Shown here: positions 1 through 6,767 of the stretch, one piece after another
Numbering within the stretch: the stretch's first letter is position 1
Layout: each line of letters opens with the position of its first letter
Source: an uncultured Lewinella sp.
GTDB taxonomy: Bacteria; Bacteroidota; Bacteroidia; Chitinophagales; Saprospiraceae
NCBI GenBank assembly: GCA_913057785.1
Contig: CAJXPD010000084.1
Coordinates: 1 to 36,948, forward strand
Reading direction: 5' to 3'
DNA: 36,948 bases
Notes under the pieces: generated by a model
The model's input: the letters and a program-made list of their open reading frames with translations, nothing else
The model's database searches: none
Told to the model about the DNA's origin: nothing
Made by a program: the position numbers and the translations under genes

Positions 1-215
1 TTAAAATAGGTGCTGATTACTGATGTCCTCTCGATGCGCCAAAGATGCCACAAATAGCTGCATCCTGCCAAAGACATTTTCAGGGACTTACCATAAAAAA
101 AGAAGCAATTAGACACCAAAAATAAGCAACAAACTACTACTAATCAATTATTTAATTAAAAATAACTACCATAAAGTCAAGCATAATAGGAGACTGATTT
201 GGCCTTGTTTTTTGC
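1..215. other. left-edge stretch without a recognisable gene
   Basis: No convincing coding sequence is visible. On the minus strand the bases around 36-43 read CATCTTTG, one mismatch from the Bacteroidota -7 element TAnnTTTG, so a promoter for a gene beyond the left edge is possible but unsupported by a well-spaced -33 TTG (the nearest lies 21 bases upstream). The stretch is AT-rich next to the amidohydrolase stop codon. Confidence 0.3.
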
Positions 216-1979
216 TCAAAAGTCAACTAGATTACCATTGATATATGCTTCTCGACAATTTATCTGTTCCAATCTATCCACAGGAATGGAAAAAGGATTA
301 GTATCCAAAATAATGAAGTCAGCATATTTTCCCGTTTTGAGCGAACCAATTTGATCCTCTTTATTAATCTGTACAGCTGCATTAATGGTCAGGCTTTTAA
401 TGGCGTCCATAAGGTCAATCCCTTCCTTAGAGCCTAGTACCTTCCCATTCTTAGTCTTCCGTTCCATTGCCGTCTGGATTAACCGGAACGGCTTGCTCTC
501 AAACATAGGCTGATCCGCATGTAGTGTACTGACTATACCCGCCTCCTGACTTGATTTAAGCGGGAGCACTTGCTGGCTACGCTCCTCCCCTAGCAAACTT
601 GCGGCCAAGGCATCCCCATAGTAATAAATATGGTTGATGTGATAACTGGGGAATAGGTTGAGTTGCTTCAGTCTTTCCAACTCGCTCGTAGGTAATAACA
701 AACAGTGTTCCAATCGATGTCTAGATTGACTAAAATCTAAAGTACTTGCCAACTCCTCATAGGCATCTACTACCTCCTTAATGGCAGCATCCCCTTGCGT
801 ATGAATAGCTATCTGCCAACCAGCTTCATGATAGGCTTGAATAAAGGCTTTCAATGAATCTTCATCCACCAAGGCATGACCTCTTGAATCAGGTGAAATG
901 TGCAACACTTCTGAAGTCATCTCTGTATTCAAATAACTAGAATCCAGGTACATAGAACCTATATAAGGGGATCCATCATACCAATGCTTGACCCCGACAA
1001 CATCGTAGAAATCATTTGCTTCTCCTCGCTTATCGGGTAACAAATGGCTCCGGTCATGCCGCATATAAATGAAGTGTCGAGGAGCTGGCTTTCTGATAGG
1101 CAATTGTCCCAATTTCTGAAGTGCTCCTCCTAAAAAGCTGGATCGCTCTGCAGATAGGTGCTTCAGCAATAACAAAGGTTTACTATCATTGATTGTCAAT
1201 CCCGTACTTACGATCGTTGTATTTCCATTCTGAGCATATTGCCGCATCACATCTGCAGCTGCAAGGCTCAATACTTTCGGAGTCAACACCACTGAAGTCA
1301 ATTTTTCACCAAAGGGTTGAAAGGCTTCTTGTTCTACGATCAAGCCCGTCAAATTCCCACTATCGTCTTTTTCGTAATAACTCAAATCTGACGGATCAGG
1401 AGTATTGGCCGTTATCCCGACCGCTTCAAATGCCTTAGTATTGGCCCAATAACTATGTAGGCTTTGGCTAAAGATTACGATGGGATGCTCAGGAGCTATC
1501 TGATCGAGAAACTTCAAGTCAGGGACCACTAAATCCGGAACCAAAATAGGATCAAGGCCTTTGCAAACGATCCATTCATCTGGCGCTGCCTGCTCAACCA
1601 CTTCTCGTAGATATTGCCAAACCGCTTCATTGGAATCATGCTTAAATCCAGAAAGGTCGACCATTTTGGATAAGAACATTGATAAGGCAAAATGGGTATG
1701 TACGTCAATAAAGCCTGGCATTAGCGTCGCTCCCTGCAGATCTCTCCGGATTAAGTCTTTGAATCCTGTGGTATCGATGCTCTCCAATTGCCCGATATCC
1801 TTGATTAAGCCATCCACTACCAGCATGGCCTCTGCTTTAGGCAGTTCCTCGTCTATTGTAATGATATTGGCATTGTAGTACAAAGTCGGAGGAGTTTTGT
1901 CAAAGTCACTTGGATATAGGAGTATCGATAACCCCAGAAGGATGGCCCCCGATATTAGATAAATAAGCTTTCTTCTCAT
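216..1979 (-). CDS. membrane-anchored amidohydrolase, YtcJ-like (Amidohydro_3 family)
   Basis: A 587-residue metal-dependent hydrolase of the amidohydrolase superfamily, closest in layout to the YtcJ/Amidohydro_3 group, whose members hydrolyse C-N bonds; the substrate cannot be read from sequence. Residues 5-22 form a hydrophobic N-terminal anchor, so the enzyme probably faces the periplasm. Metal ligands are visible: HTH (His94 and His96) after GFID, His393 in HTQGDAA, His425 in RLEHC, and Asp489 in LHADQP. The C-terminal KYADFIILD segment returns to the small beta-sandwich domain typical of the superfamily. The ATG at 1979 (MRRKLIYL) is preferred to a start 72 bases upstream because it puts the membrane segment at the N-terminus. 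It stands alone and is divergent from the next gene. Family assignment is firm, substrate unknown. Confidence 0.88.
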   Translation of the reverse strand: MRRKLIYLISGAILLGLSILLYPSDFDKTPPTLYYNANIITIDEELPKAEAMLVVDGLIKDIGQLESIDTTGFKDLIRRDLQGATLMPGFIDVHTHFALSMFLSKMVDLSGFKHDSNEAVWQYLREVVEQAAPDEWIVCKGLDPILVPDLVVPDLKFLDQIAPEHPIVIFSQSLHSYWANTKAFEAVGITANTPDPSDLSYYEKDDSGNLTGLIVEQEAFQPFGEKLTSVVLTPKVLSLAAADVMRQYAQNGNTTIVSTGLTINDSKPLLLLKHLSAERSSFLGGALQKLGQLPIRKPAPRHFIYMRHDRSHLLPDKRGEANDFYDVVGVKHWYDGSPYIGSMYLDSSYLNTEMTSEVLHISPDSRGHALVDEDSLKAFIQAYHEAGWQIAIHTQGDAAIKEVVDAYEELASTLDFSQSRHRLEHCLLLPTSELERLKQLNLFPSYHINHIYYYGDALAASLLGEERSQQVLPLKSSQEAGIVSTLHADQPMFESKPFRLIQTAMERKTKNGKVLGSKEGIDLMDAIKSLTINAAVQINKEDQIGSLKTGKYADFIILDTNPFSIPVDRLEQINCREAYINGNLVDF

Positions 1980-2165
1980 GATATTGTTTTTGCTCCCTTG
2001 TCCTGATCCTGCTGGCTGAAAAGCTAGAAGTAGGAGTAAACAAAATAACACTTTTGTCTTTATCCTAAGCCTTAGTCCGCCCTAAGAGGTATCAGTACCA
2101 ACCGCTGGTCGAAAATCGTCTAAAAAAAGAGGGAAGATTATCTCATTTAGTACAGGACACGGGCA

Positions 2166-2195
2166 TTGGCCGAAAGGATTACTTACATTCATTTG
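2166..2195 (+). promoter_or_regulatory. Bacteroidota-type promoter of the T9SS binding protein
   Basis: TTG at 2166-2168 is followed after exactly 19 bases by TTCATTTG at 2188-2195, one mismatch from the -7 consensus TAnnTTTG. The expected transcription start lies about 15-18 bases before the ATG at 2217. The spacing agreement is what makes this credible. Confidence 0.5.
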
Positions 2196-2216
2196 CTATA
2201 AACAATCTCTTCAGCC

Positions 2217-3194
2217 ATGTCTTATTCTAAAACCCAAAGCATCTTGCTTTTCCTCTCCATATTCTTTAGCAGCATGGTGTATGCTCAACCGACACTAGAA
2301 GCCTGCGACTTTTTCGAGGAAGAAAACGGTCTCCTAGTGGTAGAAATGGAAAGCCTTCCCATAGCTGGCAGCTGGGAGGTCGCCCAAAATATAGACGGCT
2401 ACACGGGGAATGGTTATATTCAGTGGACTGGAAATCAATACTTCAACCAAACTGGGAATGGCGCAATCACCTTTCAAATCAAAATCAATACCCCGGGAAC
2501 CTACACCTTCAACTGGCGAGTAGCGGTCGGAAATGGTGACGATGGAACGCTACACAATGACACCTGGCTCAAGATCAATGGCGACAACTTCTATGCCAAG
2601 CAAGGCGGCGTGCACACCACCTCACGCCTCAAGCCCAAACCTCAATGCAATAATGATCCTAACTACGGATGCCCGAATGGATCAAGCTCGAACGGTTTCT
2701 TCAAGGTCTTTGGCGGCCAAGTCGGCACCTTCCAATGGAAAGCCAAAACAAGCGATCATGACGCTCATGATATTGCGGCTCGCTTCGATACCGTTGGCAT
2801 CTATACTATAGAAATCAATGCCCGTTCCTCCTATCAAGCGATAGACCGATTGATCCTCTGGCACACCACAGAACAGCGCAGCGTTGACGCCCAAAAACTT
2901 TTCAATCCTGAATCACCTTGTTTAACGAACATCCCTACTAGCACACACGATCACGCCCCCACTCCAGACTTCCACGTTTTCCCCAACCCCGCGCAGGGCC
3001 ATTTTTGGGTAGATCTCGGAGGCCAGTCTCCCAAGCAGATTACCCTGCTGAATTACCTCGGCCAGCCTATTAAAATATATGAGACTAGTGAGACGAAGCT
3101 ATTGATTTCCACTAGGGCTCTTGAAGCCGGGATCTATTGGCTAGAGATAAAAATCGGCATGAAACGTGGTGTGAGAAGAGTTGTTGTGCGATAA
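2217..3194 (+). CDS. secreted carbohydrate-binding-like protein with T9SS sorting domain
   Basis: A 325-residue exported protein. Residues 1-23 are a signal peptide ending VYA-Q. Residues about 38-220 look like a beta-sandwich resembling the C-terminal domain of family 115 glycoside hydrolases or a CBM6/35-type module: it opens with VVEMESLP, continues with a GYTGNGYIQWTG stretch and has alternating aromatic strands. No catalytic domain accompanies it. The C-terminus (about 250-325, beginning FHVFPNPAQG) is a type A T9SS sorting domain, so the protein should cross the outer membrane and be attached to the surface or released. The ATG follows a well-spaced promoter. A free-standing binding module of this kind may capture polysaccharide for other enzymes; that role is inference. 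Confidence 0.8.
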   Translation: MSYSKTQSILLFLSIFFSSMVYAQPTLEACDFFEEENGLLVVEMESLPIAGSWEVAQNIDGYTGNGYIQWTGNQYFNQTGNGAITFQIKINTPGTYTFNWRVAVGNGDDGTLHNDTWLKINGDNFYAKQGGVHTTSRLKPKPQCNNDPNYGCPNGSSSNGFFKVFGGQVGTFQWKAKTSDHDAHDIAARFDTVGIYTIEINARSSYQAIDRLILWHTTEQRSVDAQKLFNPESPCLTNIPTSTHDHAPTPDFHVFPNPAQGHFWVDLGGQSPKQITLLNYLGQPIKIYETSETKLLISTRALEAGIYWLEIKIGMKRGVRRVVVR

Positions 3195-3230
3195 AGCCCC
3201 TTATCAAACCTGCCGGAAACATGGTGCAAA

Positions 3231-3265
3231 GCAATAGCCGAACCGCATCCCGTCCAAGCTATTGC
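3231..3265. terminator. inverted repeat between convergent genes
   Basis: GCAATAGC (3231-3238) is matched by GCTATTGC (3258-3265), an 8-bp perfect stem with a 19-base loop overlapping the stop codon of the ThuA gene and lying 37 bases after the stop of the binding-protein gene. There is no clear T-tract, so a role as a shared terminator is only possible. Confidence 0.25.
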
Positions 3266-4293
3266 CATTTTCTGGCGACACTCTTTTCTTCTGTCGGAAA
3301 ATCAGCTGGAACATCCTGGGTCACCTCGCCAGTAGCCACCCATTCTGCGCCTCTTTGAAGCGTAGTAATAAAGCCTGCACATTCCATAGAATAATCAAAG
3401 TGCCCAAGTGTAGTATGAAAAATGCGCCCTTCTCCGTATTGAATAGCCATCATCGTGGGAACATGCTGCCCCATGCCTTTAACATTAGGATTCCATGGGG
3501 GCGCATTGCTCTCCACATCCGAGTAAGCCGTGGCTAGAATAGTAGCTCCCTCGAATGGGCCCCTCATTCGTTCGTACAATTCATCCTGCGTATGTAACCA
3601 CTTCTCTGGTAATCCCTTCATGATAGGATGTTCGGGTTCCCGCGAGGTGATTACAAATTCAAACTCTGGGCCATGAGAACCACAGGAACCTGCGCCGTGA
3701 TCCTTTTCCAATACCCCCTGATCCGTATAATAGACGTAAGGGCCGGAAGTACTATCCCGTCCTCCCCAGGCACCGAGTCCAATCATCTTATTAAATTCTG
3801 GCCAATCCCCCCAAGCATTATTGGCGGCGTGCACGATGATGAATCCTCCACCATCTCGTACGTACTTTTCAAAACTCTCCTCGGTTTGCTCGGGCCAACG
3901 TGGGGCACTATCCCCCAGGTTGGAAATAACAAGGTCGTATTCCGCGAAATCGATCGAAAATCGGGAGGTCTTAATCGGATCCTCTGAAACACCGTAAGCA
4001 GTTGAATCCAAGGGATAAGTTTTAATATAAGAAGTGTAAGGTACTGGCCTGGTCTCATTGTATTTAATACCCAACCAGACCGAATCCATTCGGTGAATGT
4101 TCACCTCAAACAATCCAGTCTGGGTCAGATAGTCTTGCATCATCATTGTCGTCTTTGGCCATACATAATGGTTATTTTGGCCATCGACAATCAATACTTT
4201 TAGTTTCTCGGCAGGTGCTTCTTCCTGCTGTGTTGGACTCCCACATGCAGCAATGAAAAATAGGAATACCACAATCGAATACAATCTCGACAT
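3259..4293 (-). CDS. ThuA-domain lipoprotein
   Basis: A 344-residue lipoprotein with one ThuA-like domain, the glutamine-amidotransferase-like fold named after the trehalose-utilisation protein of rhizobia and often found near sugar dehydrogenases and DUF1080 proteins. The signal peptide ends in FFIAAC with the lipidated Cys17. The ThuA core starts at LKVLIVDGQNNHYVW and includes the conserved YDLVISNLG, GGGFIIVHAANNAW and GRIFHTTLGH segments (the last with the GH that closes the fold). The ATG at 4293 is chosen over one 30 bases upstream because it begins directly at the signal peptide. The gene is monocistronic, with a palindromic candidate operator just upstream. The reaction is not established for the family; 3-keto-sugar metabolism is the usual context. 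Confidence 0.85.
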   Translation of the reverse strand: MSRLYSIVVFLFFIAACGSPTQQEEAPAEKLKVLIVDGQNNHYVWPKTTMMMQDYLTQTGLFEVNIHRMDSVWLGIKYNETRPVPYTSYIKTYPLDSTAYGVSEDPIKTSRFSIDFAEYDLVISNLGDSAPRWPEQTEESFEKYVRDGGGFIIVHAANNAWGDWPEFNKMIGLGAWGGRDSTSGPYVYYTDQGVLEKDHGAGSCGSHGPEFEFVITSREPEHPIMKGLPEKWLHTQDELYERMRGPFEGATILATAYSDVESNAPPWNPNVKGMGQHVPTMMAIQYGEGRIFHTTLGHFDYSMECAGFITTLQRGAEWVATGEVTQDVPADFPTEEKSVARKWQ

Positions 4294-4309
4294 CTTGTTG
4301 TTGTTTAAA

Positions 4310-4340
4310 GGTTGGTCAATCAACCGGTTACCGGTCGGTT
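4310..4340. promoter_or_regulatory. clustered palindromes upstream of the ThuA gene, candidate operator
   Basis: Within 31 bases there are GGTTG/CAACC (4310-4314 and 4321-4325) around a 6-base spacer, the perfect palindrome AACCGGTT (4322-4329), and ACCGGT followed by CGGTT. A central CG flanked by AAC/GTT is the usual form of LacI-family operators. The cluster lies 17-47 bases before the ThuA start codon. No regulator gene of that family is in the window. Confidence 0.4.
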
Positions 4341-4573
4341 ACTAGGAGTCTGCATTTTAGTTTTAGGAGGTCGTCGTGGTGGACCATCATATACCTGCAG
4401 TTAGGGAAACTGAGCAACGAAGATGGTTTGGTTAGAACGAGAGGTGGCTAAAGGTAGGTAGAATTGGTGAGGATGGCAAGTTGGGTGGAAATTGGAAAGA
4501 CACTCTCATCTACTTGCAGGAATGCGAGTTCCTGGCTTTCTAAATGGAATAAACTTCTCGCCCCAGTAGAAAC

Positions 4574-4608
4574 AAAAAAGCCCCAAGCTTTTGCTTGAGG
4601 CTTTTTTT
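4574..4608 (-). terminator. intrinsic terminator of tRNA-Lys
   Basis: A 9-bp stem, GCCTCAAGC pairing with GCTTGGGGC (one G-T pair), closes a 4-base AAAA loop and on the minus strand is followed by six T. It begins eight bases after the tRNA. On the plus strand the same hairpin is followed by seven T, so it could stop transcription in both directions. Confidence 0.9.
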
Positions 4609-4609
4609 G

Positions 4610-4682
4610 TGATTCCGCTGGGGCTCGAACCCAGGACCCCTTGATTAAAAGTCAAGTGCTCTACCAACTGAGCTACGGAATC
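4610..4682 (-). tRNA. tRNA-Lys (anticodon UUU)
   Basis: A complete 73-base cloverleaf. The acceptor stem GATTCCG/CGGAATC is perfect, the D arm GCTC/GAGC encloses AGTTGGTA, the anticodon stem CTTGA/TCAAG carries loop CTTTTAA with anticodon TTT, the variable loop is 5 bases, and the T arm CTGGG/CCCAG has loop TTCGAGC. The discriminator base is A. CCA is not encoded. It reads AAA and AAG lysine codons. A promoter lies about 115 bases upstream and an intrinsic terminator follows at once, so it forms its own transcription unit. Confidence 0.97.
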
Positions 4683-4801
4683 CTATTGCGTTGTGAAAAT
4701 GGAAGATTTAAATTGAAGTTTTCGACATATAATAATGAGAATTACCCAATATTAAACTTTCAAAATCACACTTTGAATAATGCCTTTCTTCTAAGGCGAT
4801 G

Positions 4802-4831
4802 CAAATATACGAGCAAAATACAAAAATACAA
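4802..4831 (-). promoter_or_regulatory. promoter of tRNA-Lys
   Basis: On the minus strand TTG (4831-4829), 19 bases, then TATATTTG (4809-4802): an exact match to the Bacteroidota -33/-7 arrangement. The start of transcription should lie near 4798, giving a leader of about 115 bases before the tRNA. Confidence 0.75.
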
Positions 4832-4922
4832 GTCTTGCTGTACTTTTTTTGGGAGATAAATTTCTAGTGCTTGAACATCAAGGGGTTAGAAAAAGTTCCC
4901 CATAAAACATACTCCAGTTGGC

Positions 4923-5615
4923 CTATTTTGGAGGGGTCGCCGATTCGAGCGCTTGCCAAAAAGCATCGAAATCTAGGTAGTTCGGAATGACTTGCGTGGC
5001 GCCATGGTTTAGGAGTACTTCTTGGTCATGCGAACGGCGGACACCGACAAAATCCATGTTCAGGTTGCGAGTAGTGGTAACATCCCAGATCGCGTCGCCG
5101 ATATAGATGATTTTTTCAATGGCTTCGTGATGTTGTAGGGCAGGCTGTGTGACGGATTCGATGATCGATTCTCGGGTCCAGTGGCCGTCGGCACCGCTGA
5201 AGAAGATGGTATCCAAAGAAATACCTACGTGCCTAAGCTTCACACGAGCGGGCTGCTCCCAGCCACCGGTAGCAATGCCCAAAATACAATCTGGACGGGC
5301 ACGGAGCTGATCCACGGCTTGCCGGGCACCAGGAACCTCCTGGAATTCTTCAGGCTGTATTTGGCGTTTGGATTCTATATTAGCGACAAACTGAGCGCAG
5401 AAGGCCCTCATCTCTTCGGTATCTGGCCGTCGTTGAAAGTGTTCTTGGATCACGGCATCAAAGATCGTGGTATCGGATACCGCAGGATAGCGACGCCAAT
5501 CAATGCTGGGAAAAGGCAAACCATAGACCTCTTGATAGGTATCGGCAAAACACTGACTATCGACCTTATTGGAGTATACCAAAGTACCGTCGATATCAAA
5601 TATGATTAACTTCAT
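4923..5615 (-). CDS. HAD-family phosphatase, phosphoglycolate-phosphatase-like
   Basis: A 230-residue soluble hydrolase of the haloacid dehalogenase superfamily with an alpha-helical cap of subclass I. Motif I is FDIDGTLV with nucleophile Asp7 and Asp9; motif II is in the IATGG segment; motif IV is YIGDAIWDV with Asp174 and Asp178 coordinating magnesium. The cap (about residues 17-90) resembles Gph/PGMB-type enzymes that act on small phosphate esters. The substrate is not determinable: phosphoglycolate, sugar phosphates or nucleotides are all possible. It starts 8 bases after the dinB stop codon and is very likely co-transcribed with it. A link to removing damaged nucleotides or 3'-phosphoglycolate DNA ends would suit the dinB context but is speculation. 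Confidence 0.85.
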   Translation of the reverse strand: MKLIIFDIDGTLVYSNKVDSQCFADTYQEVYGLPFPSIDWRRYPAVSDTTIFDAVIQEHFQRRPDTEEMRAFCAQFVANIESKRQIQPEEFQEVPGARQAVDQLRARPDCILGIATGGWEQPARVKLRHVGISLDTIFFSGADGHWTRESIIESVTQPALQHHEAIEKIIYIGDAIWDVTTTRNLNMDFVGVRRSHDQEVLLNHGATQVIPNYLDFDAFWQALESATPPK

Positions 5616-5623
5616 CGGTTCGT

Positions 5624-6718
5624 TTATTCTTCTTCTTCACCCTCTTTGAAGTCAAAGGAAAGTTGTATCCCCTCCCCTTGTACTTCCTTGGATAAATTGG
5701 ACACAGAGACCCCCAGCAAACGTACACTAGGAATCTCCTCTCTATTTTGCATAATGAGTTCGTGGGCCACAGATTCTAGCAGCTTTAGATCCCGAATTTC
5801 GCTGGAAAAGGATCTACTTCTAGTGATAATTTTGAAATCTGGTGACTTGGCCTTGAGGGTCACGGTCCTGCCGTAATTATCCGATTTTTCCATATAGCGA
5901 AAGATGACTCCGGCAAGGTAGGTCAGCTTCTCCTTCATGTCCTCTATTTGGCTAATGTCTTCGCGGTAAGTCCGCTCGGCCCCGATGGATTTACGGATGC
6001 GATTCGGATTGACTTCCCGCCGGTCATCAGCACGTACAATCCTGTAGTAATGTCGACCCGCCTTCCCAAATCGCTTCACCAGCTCAATTTCGGAGAGGGC
6101 TTTCAATTCCTTGCCTGTAAACACCCCCATCCGTTTCATTTTCTCGGCTGTTACTTTGCCTATTCCATGAAACTTTTTGATCGGGAGGGCTTCCAGGAAG
6201 GGCAAGGCCTCCTTGGGTGTAATAACCTTGATACCATCAGGTTTGTTGATATCCGAGGCTACTTTGGCCAAAAACTTGTTGAAAGAGACCCCTGCAGAAG
6301 CCGTCAGCTGCGTTTCTTCCTTGATCTTGCGACGTATCTCCTCTGCAATCAAGGTAGCTGATTTCATCCCCTTCTTATTCTCACTGACATCTAAGAAAGC
6401 CTCATCCAGGGATAAGGGTTCCACTAAATCCGTATACTCGTGGAATATAGCTCGAATTTGCTGTGAAACTTCTCGATACACATCAAAGCGAGAGCGAACA
6501 AAGATCAGCGCCGGACAGAGTCGCTGTGCCGTTACGCTGGGCATTGCCGATCGCACACCAAAGGCCCGAGCCTCGTAACTGGCTGAAGCCACCACTCCGC
6601 GCATACCTGCACCGCCAACCGCTACAGGTTTGCCTCGCAATTCCGGCTGATCCCGTTGCTCCACGGATGCATAGAAGGCATCCATGTCAATATGTATGAT
6701 TTTGCGATTCGCCAACAC
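5624..6718 (-). CDS. dinB: DNA polymerase IV (Y-family translesion polymerase)
   Basis: A Y-family error-prone polymerase that copies across damaged bases. With the start used here it has 364 residues. Catalytic carboxylates are visible: Asp11 in HIDMDAFYASVEQRD and Asp105-Glu106 in SLDEAFLDVS. The thumb helix-hairpin-helix (KKFHGIGKVTAEKMKRMG) and the little-finger domain follow at the usual distances. An in-frame ATG exists at 6757, but a strong -7 element lies between it and the conserved core, and family members begin about five residues before KIIHIDMD, so the GTG at 6718 is preferred. The acidic tail (EGEEEE) has no clamp-binding motif that I can identify with certainty. The HAD phosphatase follows after 8 bases. 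No LexA-type operator was recognised. Confidence 0.93.
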   Translation of the reverse strand: MLANRKIIHIDMDAFYASVEQRDQPELRGKPVAVGGAGMRGVVASASYEARAFGVRSAMPSVTAQRLCPALIFVRSRFDVYREVSQQIRAIFHEYTDLVEPLSLDEAFLDVSENKKGMKSATLIAEEIRRKIKEETQLTASAGVSFNKFLAKVASDINKPDGIKVITPKEALPFLEALPIKKFHGIGKVTAEKMKRMGVFTGKELKALSEIELVKRFGKAGRHYYRIVRADDRREVNPNRIRKSIGAERTYREDISQIEDMKEKLTYLAGVIFRYMEKSDNYGRTVTLKAKSPDFKIITRSRSFSSEIRDLKLLESVAHELIMQNREEIPSVRLLGVSVSNLSKEVQGEGIQLSFDFKEGEEEE

Positions 6719-6722
6719 GCTA

Positions 6723-6730
6723 CAAAGGTA
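6723..6730 (-). promoter_or_regulatory. -7 element of the dinB promoter, inside the longer reading frame
   Basis: TACCTTTG on the minus strand matches TAnnTTTG exactly and ends 4 bases before the GTG at 6718, so transcription would start at or next to the start codon. It lies within a short inverted repeat GCTAC/GTAGC. No convincing TTG was found 18-20 bases upstream, which keeps the confidence moderate. Confidence 0.45.
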
Positions 6731-6767
6731 GCGAAATCGGCTGACGCATGGGGTCATTTAATCATTC

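Noticed and set aside
4440..4572. A minus-strand frame of about 42 codons ending in TAG near 4454, protein-like in places
   Set aside because: It has no start codon, begins in the terminator hairpin of tRNA-Lys and matches no family I recognise; probably chance.
4641..4859. A 72-codon plus-strand frame
   Set aside because: It runs through tRNA-Lys in antisense and over its promoter; the composition is not protein-like.
5181..5609. A 142-codon plus-strand frame opposite the HAD phosphatase gene
   Set aside because: The minus strand encodes all HAD motifs at correct spacing; the plus-strand frame has none.
6177..6578. A 133-codon plus-strand frame opposite dinB
   Set aside because: dinB is unambiguous on the other strand with all catalytic residues; this is an overlap shadow.
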